34,951 nucleotides of DNA from Chloroflexota bacterium (lineage in GTDB: Bacteria; Chloroflexota; Anaerolineae; Aggregatilineales; Phototrophicaceae), in assembly GCA_003242205.1 (NCBI GenBank), contig QGUR01000006.1, forward strand, positions 1-34,951, in the 5' to 3' direction. This document shows, piece by piece, positions 17,113-23,951 of the stretch. Position numbers and translations under genes: made by a program. The notes under the pieces are model-generated. The model had not been told where the DNA came from and made no database searches. It saw only the letters and a program-made list of their open reading frames with translations. Numbering within the stretch: the first letter of the stretch is position 1; each line of letters begins with the position of its first letter.

Positions 17113-17780
17113 TCGCGCATCCTCTGCGGAAAAACCAGCGCCAGCGCGTCCAGATAAGCCTGAAAATCGTCGATGGTCATTTCAGCGCCCGTTTGCCAGC
17201 GCTCGTTTTCGGCCTGTAACAGGCGGCGCTGCTCGCCGGCAAGCAGCAGGTCATCGCGCCCGCCGCCTTTCCGATCATTGGTCTTAGAGCGCGCTTGCAG
17301 ACGGGTGAACCGCGCCGCGTGTTCGAAATCCTTGAACTGATTCGGCGACATAAACGTGTACACCGAGAGATAGCGCTCATCCTGTTCCAGCGCACAGGCC
17401 AGCACGTGCCAGCCTTTCGGCACGCGCGAGCGGCGCTTGGTCTGGAAATGCCACATCAGCGTCGCGGCAGGCGCGTTCGCGCGAATTTCCTGCTGGACTG
17501 CGCCCTTGCGTACCATGCGGACGCCGTTTTCGTCGATTTGGACTTCCCGTCCGCTAGGCCAGCGTTTTTTCAGGATGCGTTCGACCAGCGCGGTGATGCC
17601 GTACGCGATCAGAAAACTGCCCAGAATGGCGATCAGGTTGATGCCTTCGCTCGAAATGATCACATTGAGCGCGATGTAACCGGCGAGGGCGGCGAGGAGA
17701 AAGACTATGACCACGGCGACTCGCAGCCCGCTGTGTTCGGCGTCGACGGGAATCGTCCGGGGCAACGCTTGATTATTCAC
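17106..17780 (-). CDS. Two-TM membrane protein of unknown function
   Basis: 224 residues. Two adjacent membrane helices (about 20-40 and 45-66) are followed by a basic, soluble domain (70-224), probably cytoplasmic by the positive-inside rule. The soluble part looks like a PH-like or YcxB-like beta domain early on (EVQIDENGVRMVRKG...) and ends in helices; I do not recognise a family with confidence. The start is GTG 17780 without an obvious Shine-Dalgarno sequence. The stop codon overlaps the start of the secreted PPC protein, so the two are made together; a membrane/exoprotein pair is a reasonable guess. Confidence 0.7.
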   Translation of the reverse strand: MNNQALPRTIPVDAEHSGLRVAVVIVFLLAALAGYIALNVIISSEGINLIAILGSFLIAYGITALVERILKKRWPSGREVQIDENGVRMVRKGAVQQEIRANAPAATLMWHFQTKRRSRVPKGWHVLACALEQDERYLSVYTFMSPNQFKDFEHAARFTRLQARSKTNDRKGGGRDDLLLAGEQRRLLQAENERWQTGAEMTIDDFQAYLDALALVFPQRMREW

Positions 17781-17868
17781 TGGCGAGAGTCTGTTCCGTT
17801 TTCTACTCTATCCTCGGAAATCGAGGCGATTATGCACAAATGTGTGGCAGCAGGCAAGGCTTCCGTGC

Positions 17869-18525
17869 TTAGCGCAGGCTGAGCGGCGCGACGCTATACA
17901 CGACGTTGAGCGCCCGGCTGACAATCACCAGACTGCGATAATTCACCAAACTGACTTCGGGTGGCAGCATGAAACTCTGGTTGCCGACCGATCCTTTCAG
18001 CGGACCGAGGTCAATATCGGTCACACCGAGGTTGGGATCAATCGCTGCGTCGTCGGGCGGCTTGGTAGACAGGATGAGGTGCAGTTCCGGCCCGTTGACC
18101 ACGCTGAAGTCTTCGAGATAGATGACCTTGCTCTGATCGGCCTGCTGGTACACGGTGAAACTGCCGCTGGCGCCGCGCACCTCATCGAGGCGATTGAACG
18201 CGCCTCCGGCGACGACGACCGGCCCGGTCATGCTCGGCAGCGCCTGATCGACTTCCGGCACGACAGTCGGCGGTTGTAAGGCCGCGTTGATCATCGCCAG
18301 CGCCGCTTCGGCGTTCTCACCCGCCAGACGACGATAGGTATTCTGCTGTTCAACAGGCAGCGCTTCGAAGGTCGGCTGAAGCTCTGGAGCCAGCCCTGAC
18401 AGCACTTCGACTGTGCCGCTGTCATCCTGACCTGAAAGCAGGTGCTGCCATTGCGGAAACGTGAAGGTCGCGGCGACGAGCAGCGCGCCAATGGCGATCA
18501 GAAAAAAACGGATGCGATTATTCAT
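17869..18525 (-). CDS. Membrane-anchored or secreted DM13-domain protein
   Basis: 218 residues. A hydrophobic N-terminal helix (residues 6-23) without a lipobox serves as anchor or signal. After a helical linker, residues ~103-215 match the DM13 domain (PF10517): G-x-F near 108-110, G-S-F-T-V-Y at 121-126, and the core LEDFSVVNGPELHLILS at 137-153. DM13 has been proposed to have a redox or electron-transfer role, mainly from animal proteins. This copy has no cysteine at all, so a cysteine-based redox function is unlikely. It is alone between the membrane-protein gene (88-base gap) and the response regulator gene (109-base gap), all on the same strand. No clear Shine-Dalgarno sequence. Confidence 0.78.
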   Translation of the reverse strand: MNNRIRFFLIAIGALLVAATFTFPQWQHLLSGQDDSGTVEVLSGLAPELQPTFEALPVEQQNTYRRLAGENAEAALAMINAALQPPTVVPEVDQALPSMTGPVVVAGGAFNRLDEVRGASGSFTVYQQADQSKVIYLEDFSVVNGPELHLILSTKPPDDAAIDPNLGVTDIDLGPLKGSVGNQSFMLPPEVSLVNYRSLVIVSRALNVVYSVAPLSLR

Positions 18526-18634
18526 GGGAAGGTGGGCGTGAGCCAGTGCGGCACAGGCGATGTAGGTCGGTCATGATGCCGCCAAGCGTACCACAAGCTG
18601 GTGGAGTATTCCAGCGATGAAGCAGACGTCAGGT

Positions 18635-19336
18635 TTATCTGGTGGGCATCATATATCCCTGACCCGGGGCCGTCACGATATAGGTCGGATTACGGGGGTT
18701 TTCTTCCAGTTTCTGGCGCAGGCGTGAGATATTGACGCGCAGAACCGAGTAATCACCTTCATACTGCTCGCCCCAGACGGCGCGCAGCAGTTCGTCGTGC
18801 GAGATGACCTGTCCCGGGTTACGCATCAGGGTGACCAGAATGCCGTATTCGATCGGCGTCAGGTGCAGGCGTTTGCCACGTATCGTCGCCTGACGGCGCG
18901 GCATGTCGAGCTCCAGATGGCGCACGACCAGTTTAGGCTCGGCAGTCGGCGTCCAGTCAACCCGGCGCAGCAATGCGCCGACCCGGGCGACCAGTTCTTC
19001 GGGAGAGAACGGCTTGGCGAGATAATCGTCCGCGCCGGCTTCCAGCGCGATGACCTTGTCGCGTTCCTGGCTGAACCCGCTGAGGATGATCATGGGGAGG
19101 AAGGAACTGGCGCGTACCTGTTTCAACACTTCCAGACCATTGATATCCGGCAGGTCGAGATCGAGCAGAACCAGATCAGGGTTCATGCTGGCGATATGTG
19201 TCAGCGCTAGCGAACCGCTATCCACCGCGCGGGCTTCGTACCCCGCGCTTTCAAGCACCGCGCAAACGACCTCTACCGTGTCGCTGTCGTCTTCAACAAT
19301 CAGAATTTGCCGGTTCTGTTCCTGTAGCGTCACCAT
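18635..19336 (-). CDS. OmpR/PhoB-family response regulator
   Basis: 233 residues. The receiver domain (about 10-124) has the acidic pocket Asp16/Asp17, phosphoacceptor Asp59 (in VLLDLDLPD), Ser86 and Lys108. A winged-helix DNA-binding domain (about 135-231) ends with the usual R-x-N-I-S-R-L-R-Q-K-L recognition region and a G-x-G-Y wing. All conserved residues are present, so it should act as a phosphorylation-controlled transcription factor. No kinase gene is adjacent; the cytoplasmic kinase at 9984-11558 is one possible partner. ATG 19336 is used. Upstream, 19337-19480 is markedly AT-rich with TATGAT on the minus strand (19402-19407), a possible -10 box. Confidence 0.95.
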   Translation of the reverse strand: MVTLQEQNRQILIVEDDSDTVEVVCAVLESAGYEARAVDSGSLALTHIASMNPDLVLLDLDLPDINGLEVLKQVRASSFLPMIILSGFSQERDKVIALEAGADDYLAKPFSPEELVARVGALLRRVDWTPTAEPKLVVRHLELDMPRRQATIRGKRLHLTPIEYGILVTLMRNPGQVISHDELLRAVWGEQYEGDYSVLRVNISRLRQKLEENPRNPTYIVTAPGQGYMMPTR

Positions 19337-19508
19337 AGGCGTTCCCGAAACTGGCTAATCGCGAAGGCGCACCAACCTTTAAACAACCCGGACATAACTA
19401 CATCATAATAAAAATTAGTAAAAATGCTATCATGCCCTCATGAGTTTAATGTGATTTACTATTCCGTACCACTGTTTTGGCAAAGACGCTGGAGAACTAT
19501 AAATGGCA

Positions 19509-19531
19509 CGAGCCGGACATTGTCCGGCTCG
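19509..19531 (-). terminator. Hairpin downstream of tRNA-Val
   Basis: A perfect 10-bp stem (19509-19518 with 19522-19531) with a 3-base loop lies 13 bases after the tRNA 3' end. On the minus strand it is followed by a short TTTAT. It is the likely transcription end of the tRNA gene. Confidence 0.65.
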
Positions 19532-19544
19532 TATATACCAGTTG

Positions 19545-19617
19545 TGGGCACAGCAGGACTCGAACCTGCAACCCCAGTCTTGTAAGGACTGTGCTCCGCC
19601 AGTTGAGCTATGCGCCC
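19545..19617 (-). tRNA. tRNA-Val, anticodon UAC
   Basis: The minus strand folds into a complete cloverleaf of 73 bases: 7-bp acceptor stem GGGCGCA/TGTGCCC with one G-U pair, D arm GCTC/GAGC, anticodon stem CAGTC/GACTG with loop CTTACAA (anticodon UAC, reading GUA and related Val codons), a 5-base variable region, and T arm GCAGG/CCTGC with TTCGAGT. The discriminator is A73. CCA is not encoded (the next bases are CAA), so it must be added by nucleotidyltransferase. Confidence 0.97.
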
Positions 19618-19634
19618 GCTACTGAATCTCCCTC

Positions 19635-19663
19635 ATTCTACAGGAGCGAGCGACGATTATCAA
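19635..19663 (-). promoter_or_regulatory. Promoter of tRNA-Val
   Basis: Minus strand TTGATA (19658-19663), a 17-base spacer and TAGAAT (19635-19640). The predicted start leaves about a 10-base 5' leader for RNase P to remove. Confidence 0.7.
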
Positions 19664-19718
19664 TACTGGCGCGGCACGAGGCACGTCCTTGCCGCCGGTC
19701 TGGTTTCGGCGTTCGCGC

Positions 19719-20273
19719 TCACAATCGCGGCGGTGTGACGCCGGTCTGCCCCTGATACTTGCCTTTCCGGTCGGCGTAGGAAATTTCACATTCCTCGTCT
19801 GCCTCGAAGAAGATCACCTGCGCGATGCCTTCGTTGGCGTAAATCCGCGCTGGCAGGGGCGTCGTATTGCTGATTTCGAGCGTGACGTAGCCCTCCCATC
19901 CCGGCTCAAAGGGCGTCACATTCGTGATGATGCCACAGCGGGCATAGGTCGATTTTCCGACGCACAGCGTCAACACATTGCGCGGAATGCGGAAGTACTC
20001 CACACTGCGGGCGAGCGCGAATGAGTTCGGCGGCACGATGCAGACATCGCCCTTGAAGTCGATCATGGACTGCGGGCTGAAATTCTTTGGATCGACGACG
20101 GTGGAGTAGACGTTGGTGAAAATCTTGAATTCATCCGCCACGCGCATGTCATAGCCATACGATGAAACGCCATAGCTGATGACGCCTTCGCGCGTCTGCT
20201 TTTCCACGAACGGCTCGATCATCCTGTGTTCGAGCGCCATCCGGCGAATCCAATGATCGGGTTTCAAGCCCAT
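19719..20273 (-). CDS. dcd: dCTP deaminase
   Basis: 184 residues of the dCTP deaminase family, which converts dCTP to dUTP for thymidylate synthesis (some members are bifunctional and also hydrolyse dUTP). It has the family's SSYGYDMRV (37-45), the P-loop-like KSTYAR segment (107-112), the catalytic glutamate in GYVTLEISN (Glu133), and the C-terminal YADRKGKYQGQTGV tail that closes over the nucleotide. The trimeric enzyme is cytoplasmic. ATG 20273 is preceded by GAGGAA. The gene starts 17 bases after argS ends, so it should be co-transcribed with argS. Mono- versus bifunctionality cannot be decided from sequence alone. Confidence 0.95.
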   Translation of the reverse strand: MGLKPDHWIRRMALEHRMIEPFVEKQTREGVISYGVSSYGYDMRVADEFKIFTNVYSTVVDPKNFSPQSMIDFKGDVCIVPPNSFALARSVEYFRIPRNVLTLCVGKSTYARCGIITNVTPFEPGWEGYVTLEISNTTPLPARIYANEGIAQVIFFEADEECEISYADRKGKYQGQTGVTPPRL

Positions 20274-20290
20274 GTGGGTTCCTCGCTTGG

Positions 20291-22006
20291 CTACATGGTT
20301 TCCGGAGCAGACATTCCCATCAAGTCCAGCACGCGCCTGAAAACGACCTTGGCGGCCCGATAAAAGCGCAGCCGCGCCTTGCCCGTTTCCAGCGGCACTT
20401 CGCCGTGTAGCGCGCGCACGTTGTCGTAAATTGGGTGAAACACGCGCGCCAGTTCCAGCGCGTAAAAGGCAATACGGTGTGGCTCAAGGCTGATTGCCGC
20501 CTGCTCAATCTCGGTGCCAAGCTGCAACGCTTTGCGAATGAACGTCAGCTCGGCGTCGCCCAGCAGGCTCAGGTCTGCGCCTTCGTCGCTGACGCCGCGC
20601 GCCTGAGCTTCGCGTAGAATGCCGGCGCAGCGCACATGCGCGTTCTGGATGTAATAGACCGGGTTTTCGTTCGACTGCTTGACCGCCAGATCGAGGTCGA
20701 AGTCGAGATGCGAGTTCGGGCTGCGGTTGAGCAGCATGTAGCGCACGACATCGGGGCTGGTCTGGTCGATCAGATCGTCGAGCGTGTCGTAGATGCCGCG
20801 CCGCGTGCTCATTCGCACTTCCTTGCCATCGCGCACCGTGCGGACCATCTGATTGATAATGACGTTGATCTTCGACGCGTCGTAGCCAAGTGCCGAGACG
20901 GCGTACTGCACAACCTTGTACTGCGCGCCGTGATCCGCGCCGAGGACATTCACCAGCAGGTCGAAGCCGCGCTCCAGCTTATTCACGTGGTAGGCGATGT
21001 CGGGCAGGGTATAGGTAGGCTCGCCGCTGCTCTTGACCAGCACGCGGTCTTTCTGGTCGCCAAGCAGGGTGCTCCGGAACCAGACGGCCTCGCCTTTTCC
21101 ACCGGCGTCTTCGCGTTCTTCCGGGCTGGCATTTTCCGGCACGGCAGCCCGATAGATATAGCCGCGCTCGTCCAGCGCTTTCAATACGTCCCATACAGCG
21201 CCGTTGTCGTACAGGCTGTTCTCGTTGAAAAAGACGTCGTGATGGATGCGAATGCGGCTCAGGCTCGACCGGATCCATTCAAACATGCGCTTTTCAGCGT
21301 ATTCCTTGAACGGCTGCCAGTCGGCTTCGGCCAGTGCATCGCCCTGTTCCCGCACCAGATCCTGCGCGAACTCGATCAGATAGTCGCCGCGGTAAAAAGT
21401 GTCATCATCTTCGCCCGGAATTTCGACCGGGCGGCCCAGCGCTTCCAGATAGCGAATACGTAAACTGTTGCCGAGGTTACGCATTTGCCGCCCGGCATTG
21501 TTGAAGTAGTACTCGCGCTCGACATCGTAGCCGGCGGCTTCCAGGATGCGCGCCATTGTGTCGCCGATGACGCCGCCACGGCTGCGGCCAATCGTGATCG
21601 GCCCGCTCGGATTGGCGCTGACAAATTCGACCTGCGCGCGCTTTCCTGTGCCCAAAGAGAGCTGGAACAGATTGTCGCCTTCGGCCAGAATCGCCTCTAC
21701 CTGCTGGCGCAGCCAGTCCTCGTTCAGGCGAAAGTTGATGTAACCGGGATGCGCTACCTCGACCGCGCCGACGATCTCGGATTGCGGTATGTGGTTGGCG
21801 ATCTGCGTGGCGATGTGAAACGGGTTCATGCGCGCCGGTTTGGCAAGCTGCAGGGCGACAGCTGTCGCGTAATCGCCCTGTTCTGGCCGGCGTGGCGTCT
21901 CGACCACAATCGCCGGGATTTCAAAAGCGGGCAGGTCGCCGGCGGCCTGCGCCGCCTGAATGGACTGTTCGACAAGCGAGCCAAGTTCGTGTGGAATCAG
22001 CTTCAA
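20291..22006 (-). CDS. argS: Arginyl-tRNA synthetase
   Basis: 571 residues, a class I synthetase that charges tRNA-Arg. It contains the N-terminal Add-1 domain (about 1-95), the catalytic core and a C-terminal DALR anticodon-binding domain ending near ...RRVLDLMG. The signature HIGH motif, normally H/T-V/I-G-H, reads TIGR at 138-141 (Arg141 in place of the conserved His). The KMSKS counterpart is RMSTR at 398-402, a common ArgRS variant. Start: TTG 22006 gives the usual M-K-L-I-P-H-E-L N-terminus, with CAGGAA six bases upstream. A longer in-frame TTG at 22084 lies upstream of the predicted promoter and would add an unrelated tail. Confidence 0.95.
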   Translation of the reverse strand: MKLIPHELGSLVEQSIQAAQAAGDLPAFEIPAIVVETPRRPEQGDYATAVALQLAKPARMNPFHIATQIANHIPQSEIVGAVEVAHPGYINFRLNEDWLRQQVEAILAEGDNLFQLSLGTGKRAQVEFVSANPSGPITIGRSRGGVIGDTMARILEAAGYDVEREYYFNNAGRQMRNLGNSLRIRYLEALGRPVEIPGEDDDTFYRGDYLIEFAQDLVREQGDALAEADWQPFKEYAEKRMFEWIRSSLSRIRIHHDVFFNENSLYDNGAVWDVLKALDERGYIYRAAVPENASPEEREDAGGKGEAVWFRSTLLGDQKDRVLVKSSGEPTYTLPDIAYHVNKLERGFDLLVNVLGADHGAQYKVVQYAVSALGYDASKINVIINQMVRTVRDGKEVRMSTRRGIYDTLDDLIDQTSPDVVRYMLLNRSPNSHLDFDLDLAVKQSNENPVYYIQNAHVRCAGILREAQARGVSDEGADLSLLGDAELTFIRKALQLGTEIEQAAISLEPHRIAFYALELARVFHPIYDNVRALHGEVPLETGKARLRFYRAAKVVFRRVLDLMGMSAPETM

Positions 22007-22050
22007 GGTCGGTTCCTGATGGTTGCAATCGGGGTTGAAAAGCTGGCCGG

Positions 22051-22079
22051 ATTGTATTGTCGTTTCCTCGTGTTGGCAA
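22051..22079 (-). promoter_or_regulatory. Promoter of argS-dcd
   Basis: Minus strand TTGCCA (22074-22079), a 17-base spacer and TACAAT (22051-22056), giving a leader of about 38 bases before TTG 22006. It argues against the longer argS start. Confidence 0.6.
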
Positions 22080-22097
22080 GGCAAACAACAAAACCGC

Positions 22098-22934
22098 TCA
22101 CAACATTTCCACTACGCCGTCGCGGCCAACCGGAGCCGTGAAGTGGCCGGTGGGGCAGCGCCAGACAGCGTCATTTTCGACCATTAGTTGCCCGCAGCGC
22201 GGGCAGGACAGCACTTCGGCCAGCGGGCGCGCGCCTGTGGGCTGCGACACGCCTTCCTTGCACGCCCAGACGCGGTCGTAATCGACCTGCCAGTATTCAA
22301 TCTCGACATTCCGCAGCCCAAGCGCTTCGAGCCGGGCGACCAGTGTCTCGGCAGCGAACGTTTTGCCGGGCATCAGCCGGGTATTGATGCGGTTGGTGAT
22401 GAGCAGCAGCCCTCCGGGGCGCAACACGCGGGCCAATTCGCCCAGCACACGCTCCGGCGCGGTCATGAATTCCAGCGCTTCGAGACACGTTACCACATCG
22501 AAACTGGCGTCGGGGAAAGGCAGTTGTTCGGCGGGCGACCACACCAGCGCCACGCGATGTTCCTGACCTTCGAGTTTGGCGGCGGCCTTGCTCAACATGC
22601 GACGGCTCATATCGACGCCGATGACGCGTCCCTGAAAAAGAGCGTGATCCAGCATGGCGAGCGGAAGGCGGCCTGTGCCTGTGGCCACGTCGAGCACGAG
22701 CGGCGAGCGGTGCGGGGCGATGCGCTCCATGATCGGCTGCGCGAGGAACATATAGTCATAATCCGGGCGAAAGCGCTTGATATCGTCATAGCGGTCGGCG
22801 TAGAGATCGTAAAGCCAAATGACCACACGACGGCCAAGATATACACCCTCGCTTTCGATCAGGAGCCACCAGCCGAGAGCGATGATCGCCGCTGCCGCCA
22901 GCCCCATGAGCAACCATCCGGCGAAATCGCTCAA
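22098..22934 (-). CDS. Membrane-anchored SAM methyltransferase with C-terminal zinc ribbon
   Basis: 278 residues. One N-terminal membrane helix (about 5-27) is followed by a class I methyltransferase domain (about 55-215): motif I VLDVATGTGRL at 80-90, the acidic residue ending strand 2 at Asp108 (VIGVDMS), and FDVVTCLEALEFM at 145-157. The last ~35 residues carry C-P-R-C (Cys244, Cys247), then 12 residues, then C-P-T-G-H (Cys260, His264) and a D-G-V-V-E-M-L ending. Order and spacing match the zinc ribbon that opens RlmA-type 23S rRNA guanine methyltransferases, but here it is at the C-terminus. The substrate is unknown; lipid, quinone or RNA are all possible. The start overlaps the SDR stop codon by 4 bases (ATGA), so it is translationally coupled. 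Confidence 0.85.
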   Translation of the reverse strand: MSDFAGWLLMGLAAAAIIALGWWLLIESEGVYLGRRVVIWLYDLYADRYDDIKRFRPDYDYMFLAQPIMERIAPHRSPLVLDVATGTGRLPLAMLDHALFQGRVIGVDMSRRMLSKAAAKLEGQEHRVALVWSPAEQLPFPDASFDVVTCLEALEFMTAPERVLGELARVLRPGGLLLITNRINTRLMPGKTFAAETLVARLEALGLRNVEIEYWQVDYDRVWACKEGVSQPTGARPLAEVLSCPRCGQLMVENDAVWRCPTGHFTAPVGRDGVVEML

Positions 22935-23926
22935 CGTAGTAGCCCTCGCTCACGTAGCCAAGGCGCGCAGCGCTCGACGCCAGTTCGCAGATCGGTTCGC
23001 GGTTCCCAGCCGAGTAACTGCCGGGCTTTCGCGTTGCGGAACACCAGCGATGGCCGCAGCATCATATCCAGAGCCAACGGGGCCGCTTTCAGGAGATGTT
23101 CGGCCGGGGCAAGCGCTGCCAGCGCCGTCACGAGCCGCCGCACTGGGGACACGGGAATTGCGAACCAGCGCTGATGTCCGGCTAATCGCTGGTACTCTCC
23201 GATAAAAGCGCGCCATGTGCTTGCCGGGTCGGGCGTGGCATTGAAGGCCTGGCCGTCGGCTGCGGGGTGCGTGGCCGCTATAACCAGCAAATCGATCACG
23301 TCATCAACGTAGATCGGATGCGTCGCGCCGCTGCCATCGCCGATGAATGGCGTCGGGCGCAGCCGGGCCAGCCGGAAAAGGCGCTCCGTCCACATGGAGG
23401 ACTTCGGGCCGTAGATCATGCCGGGCCGGATGATGCTGTACGACAGGCCGCGCTCGCTCGCCACTGCCCGGAGTACGCGCTCGCCTTCAGCTTTGGTTTC
23501 GCTATAAGGGTCGTGCGTCACGGTTGCCAGCGGGGTGTCTTCCGTCACCACGCCCTCCTGTGCGTAGCCATAGGCGGCGATGCTGCTGACATGGACCAGC
23601 CGGTTGATCCCTGCGTCTGCAGCCGCGGTTGCAATATGGCGCGTCCCTTCGACGTTTACCGCCTGCTGTAACTGGCGGCTTCCGAAAGAAACGGCGACAT
23701 GAAACACAATCTGGCAGTCGCGTACTGTTTCGGGCAGGCTATCCGGCGCGGTCACATCGCCGTAAACGATGTCGATGCCGGGTATGCCGCGCAGGACGGC
23801 CGCCCGTTCCGGCGTTCGCGCCAGCGCCCGCACGCGCGCGCCCGCGTTCGCCAGTCGCCGGCTCAGCGCCCCGCCGAGGAAGCCGGTCGCGCCGGTGACG
23901 AGGACGGTCATTCCTTCCAGACTCAT
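22931..23926 (-). CDS. NAD(P)-dependent epimerase/dehydratase (extended SDR)
   Basis: 331 residues with GATGFLGG at 12-19 (dinucleotide binding), a catalytic Ser in HVSSIAAYG (near 114-115) and Y-S-E-T-K (Tyr141, Lys145). The variable C-terminal half (about 175-331) defines the substrate; it has P-x-Y-V-D-D-V and a late G-W-x-P type motif as in sugar-nucleotide epimerases and 3-beta-hydroxysteroid-dehydrogenase-like SDRs. A precise substrate is not predictable. ATG 23926 follows GGAG by 9 bases. It is between the ABC exporter gene (25-base gap) and the methyltransferase gene (4-base overlap); the three probably form one operon, which hints at lipid or glycolipid modification and export, but this is an inference. 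Confidence 0.9.
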   Translation of the reverse strand: MSLEGMTVLVTGATGFLGGALSRRLANAGARVRALARTPERAAVLRGIPGIDIVYGDVTAPDSLPETVRDCQIVFHVAVSFGSRQLQQAVNVEGTRHIATAAADAGINRLVHVSSIAAYGYAQEGVVTEDTPLATVTHDPYSETKAEGERVLRAVASERGLSYSIIRPGMIYGPKSSMWTERLFRLARLRPTPFIGDGSGATHPIYVDDVIDLLVIAATHPAADGQAFNATPDPASTWRAFIGEYQRLAGHQRWFAIPVSPVRRLVTALAALAPAEHLLKAAPLALDMMLRPSLVFRNAKARQLLGWEPRTDLRTGVERCAPWLRERGLLR

Positions 23927-23951
23927 CGCTGCCGACTCCGCCGTCCTGCGC

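Noticed and set aside
22007..22084. Longer argS reading frame from TTG 22084
   Set aside because: It would start upstream of a good promoter and add 26 residues unlike any ArgRS; TTG 22006 has a well-placed Shine-Dalgarno sequence.
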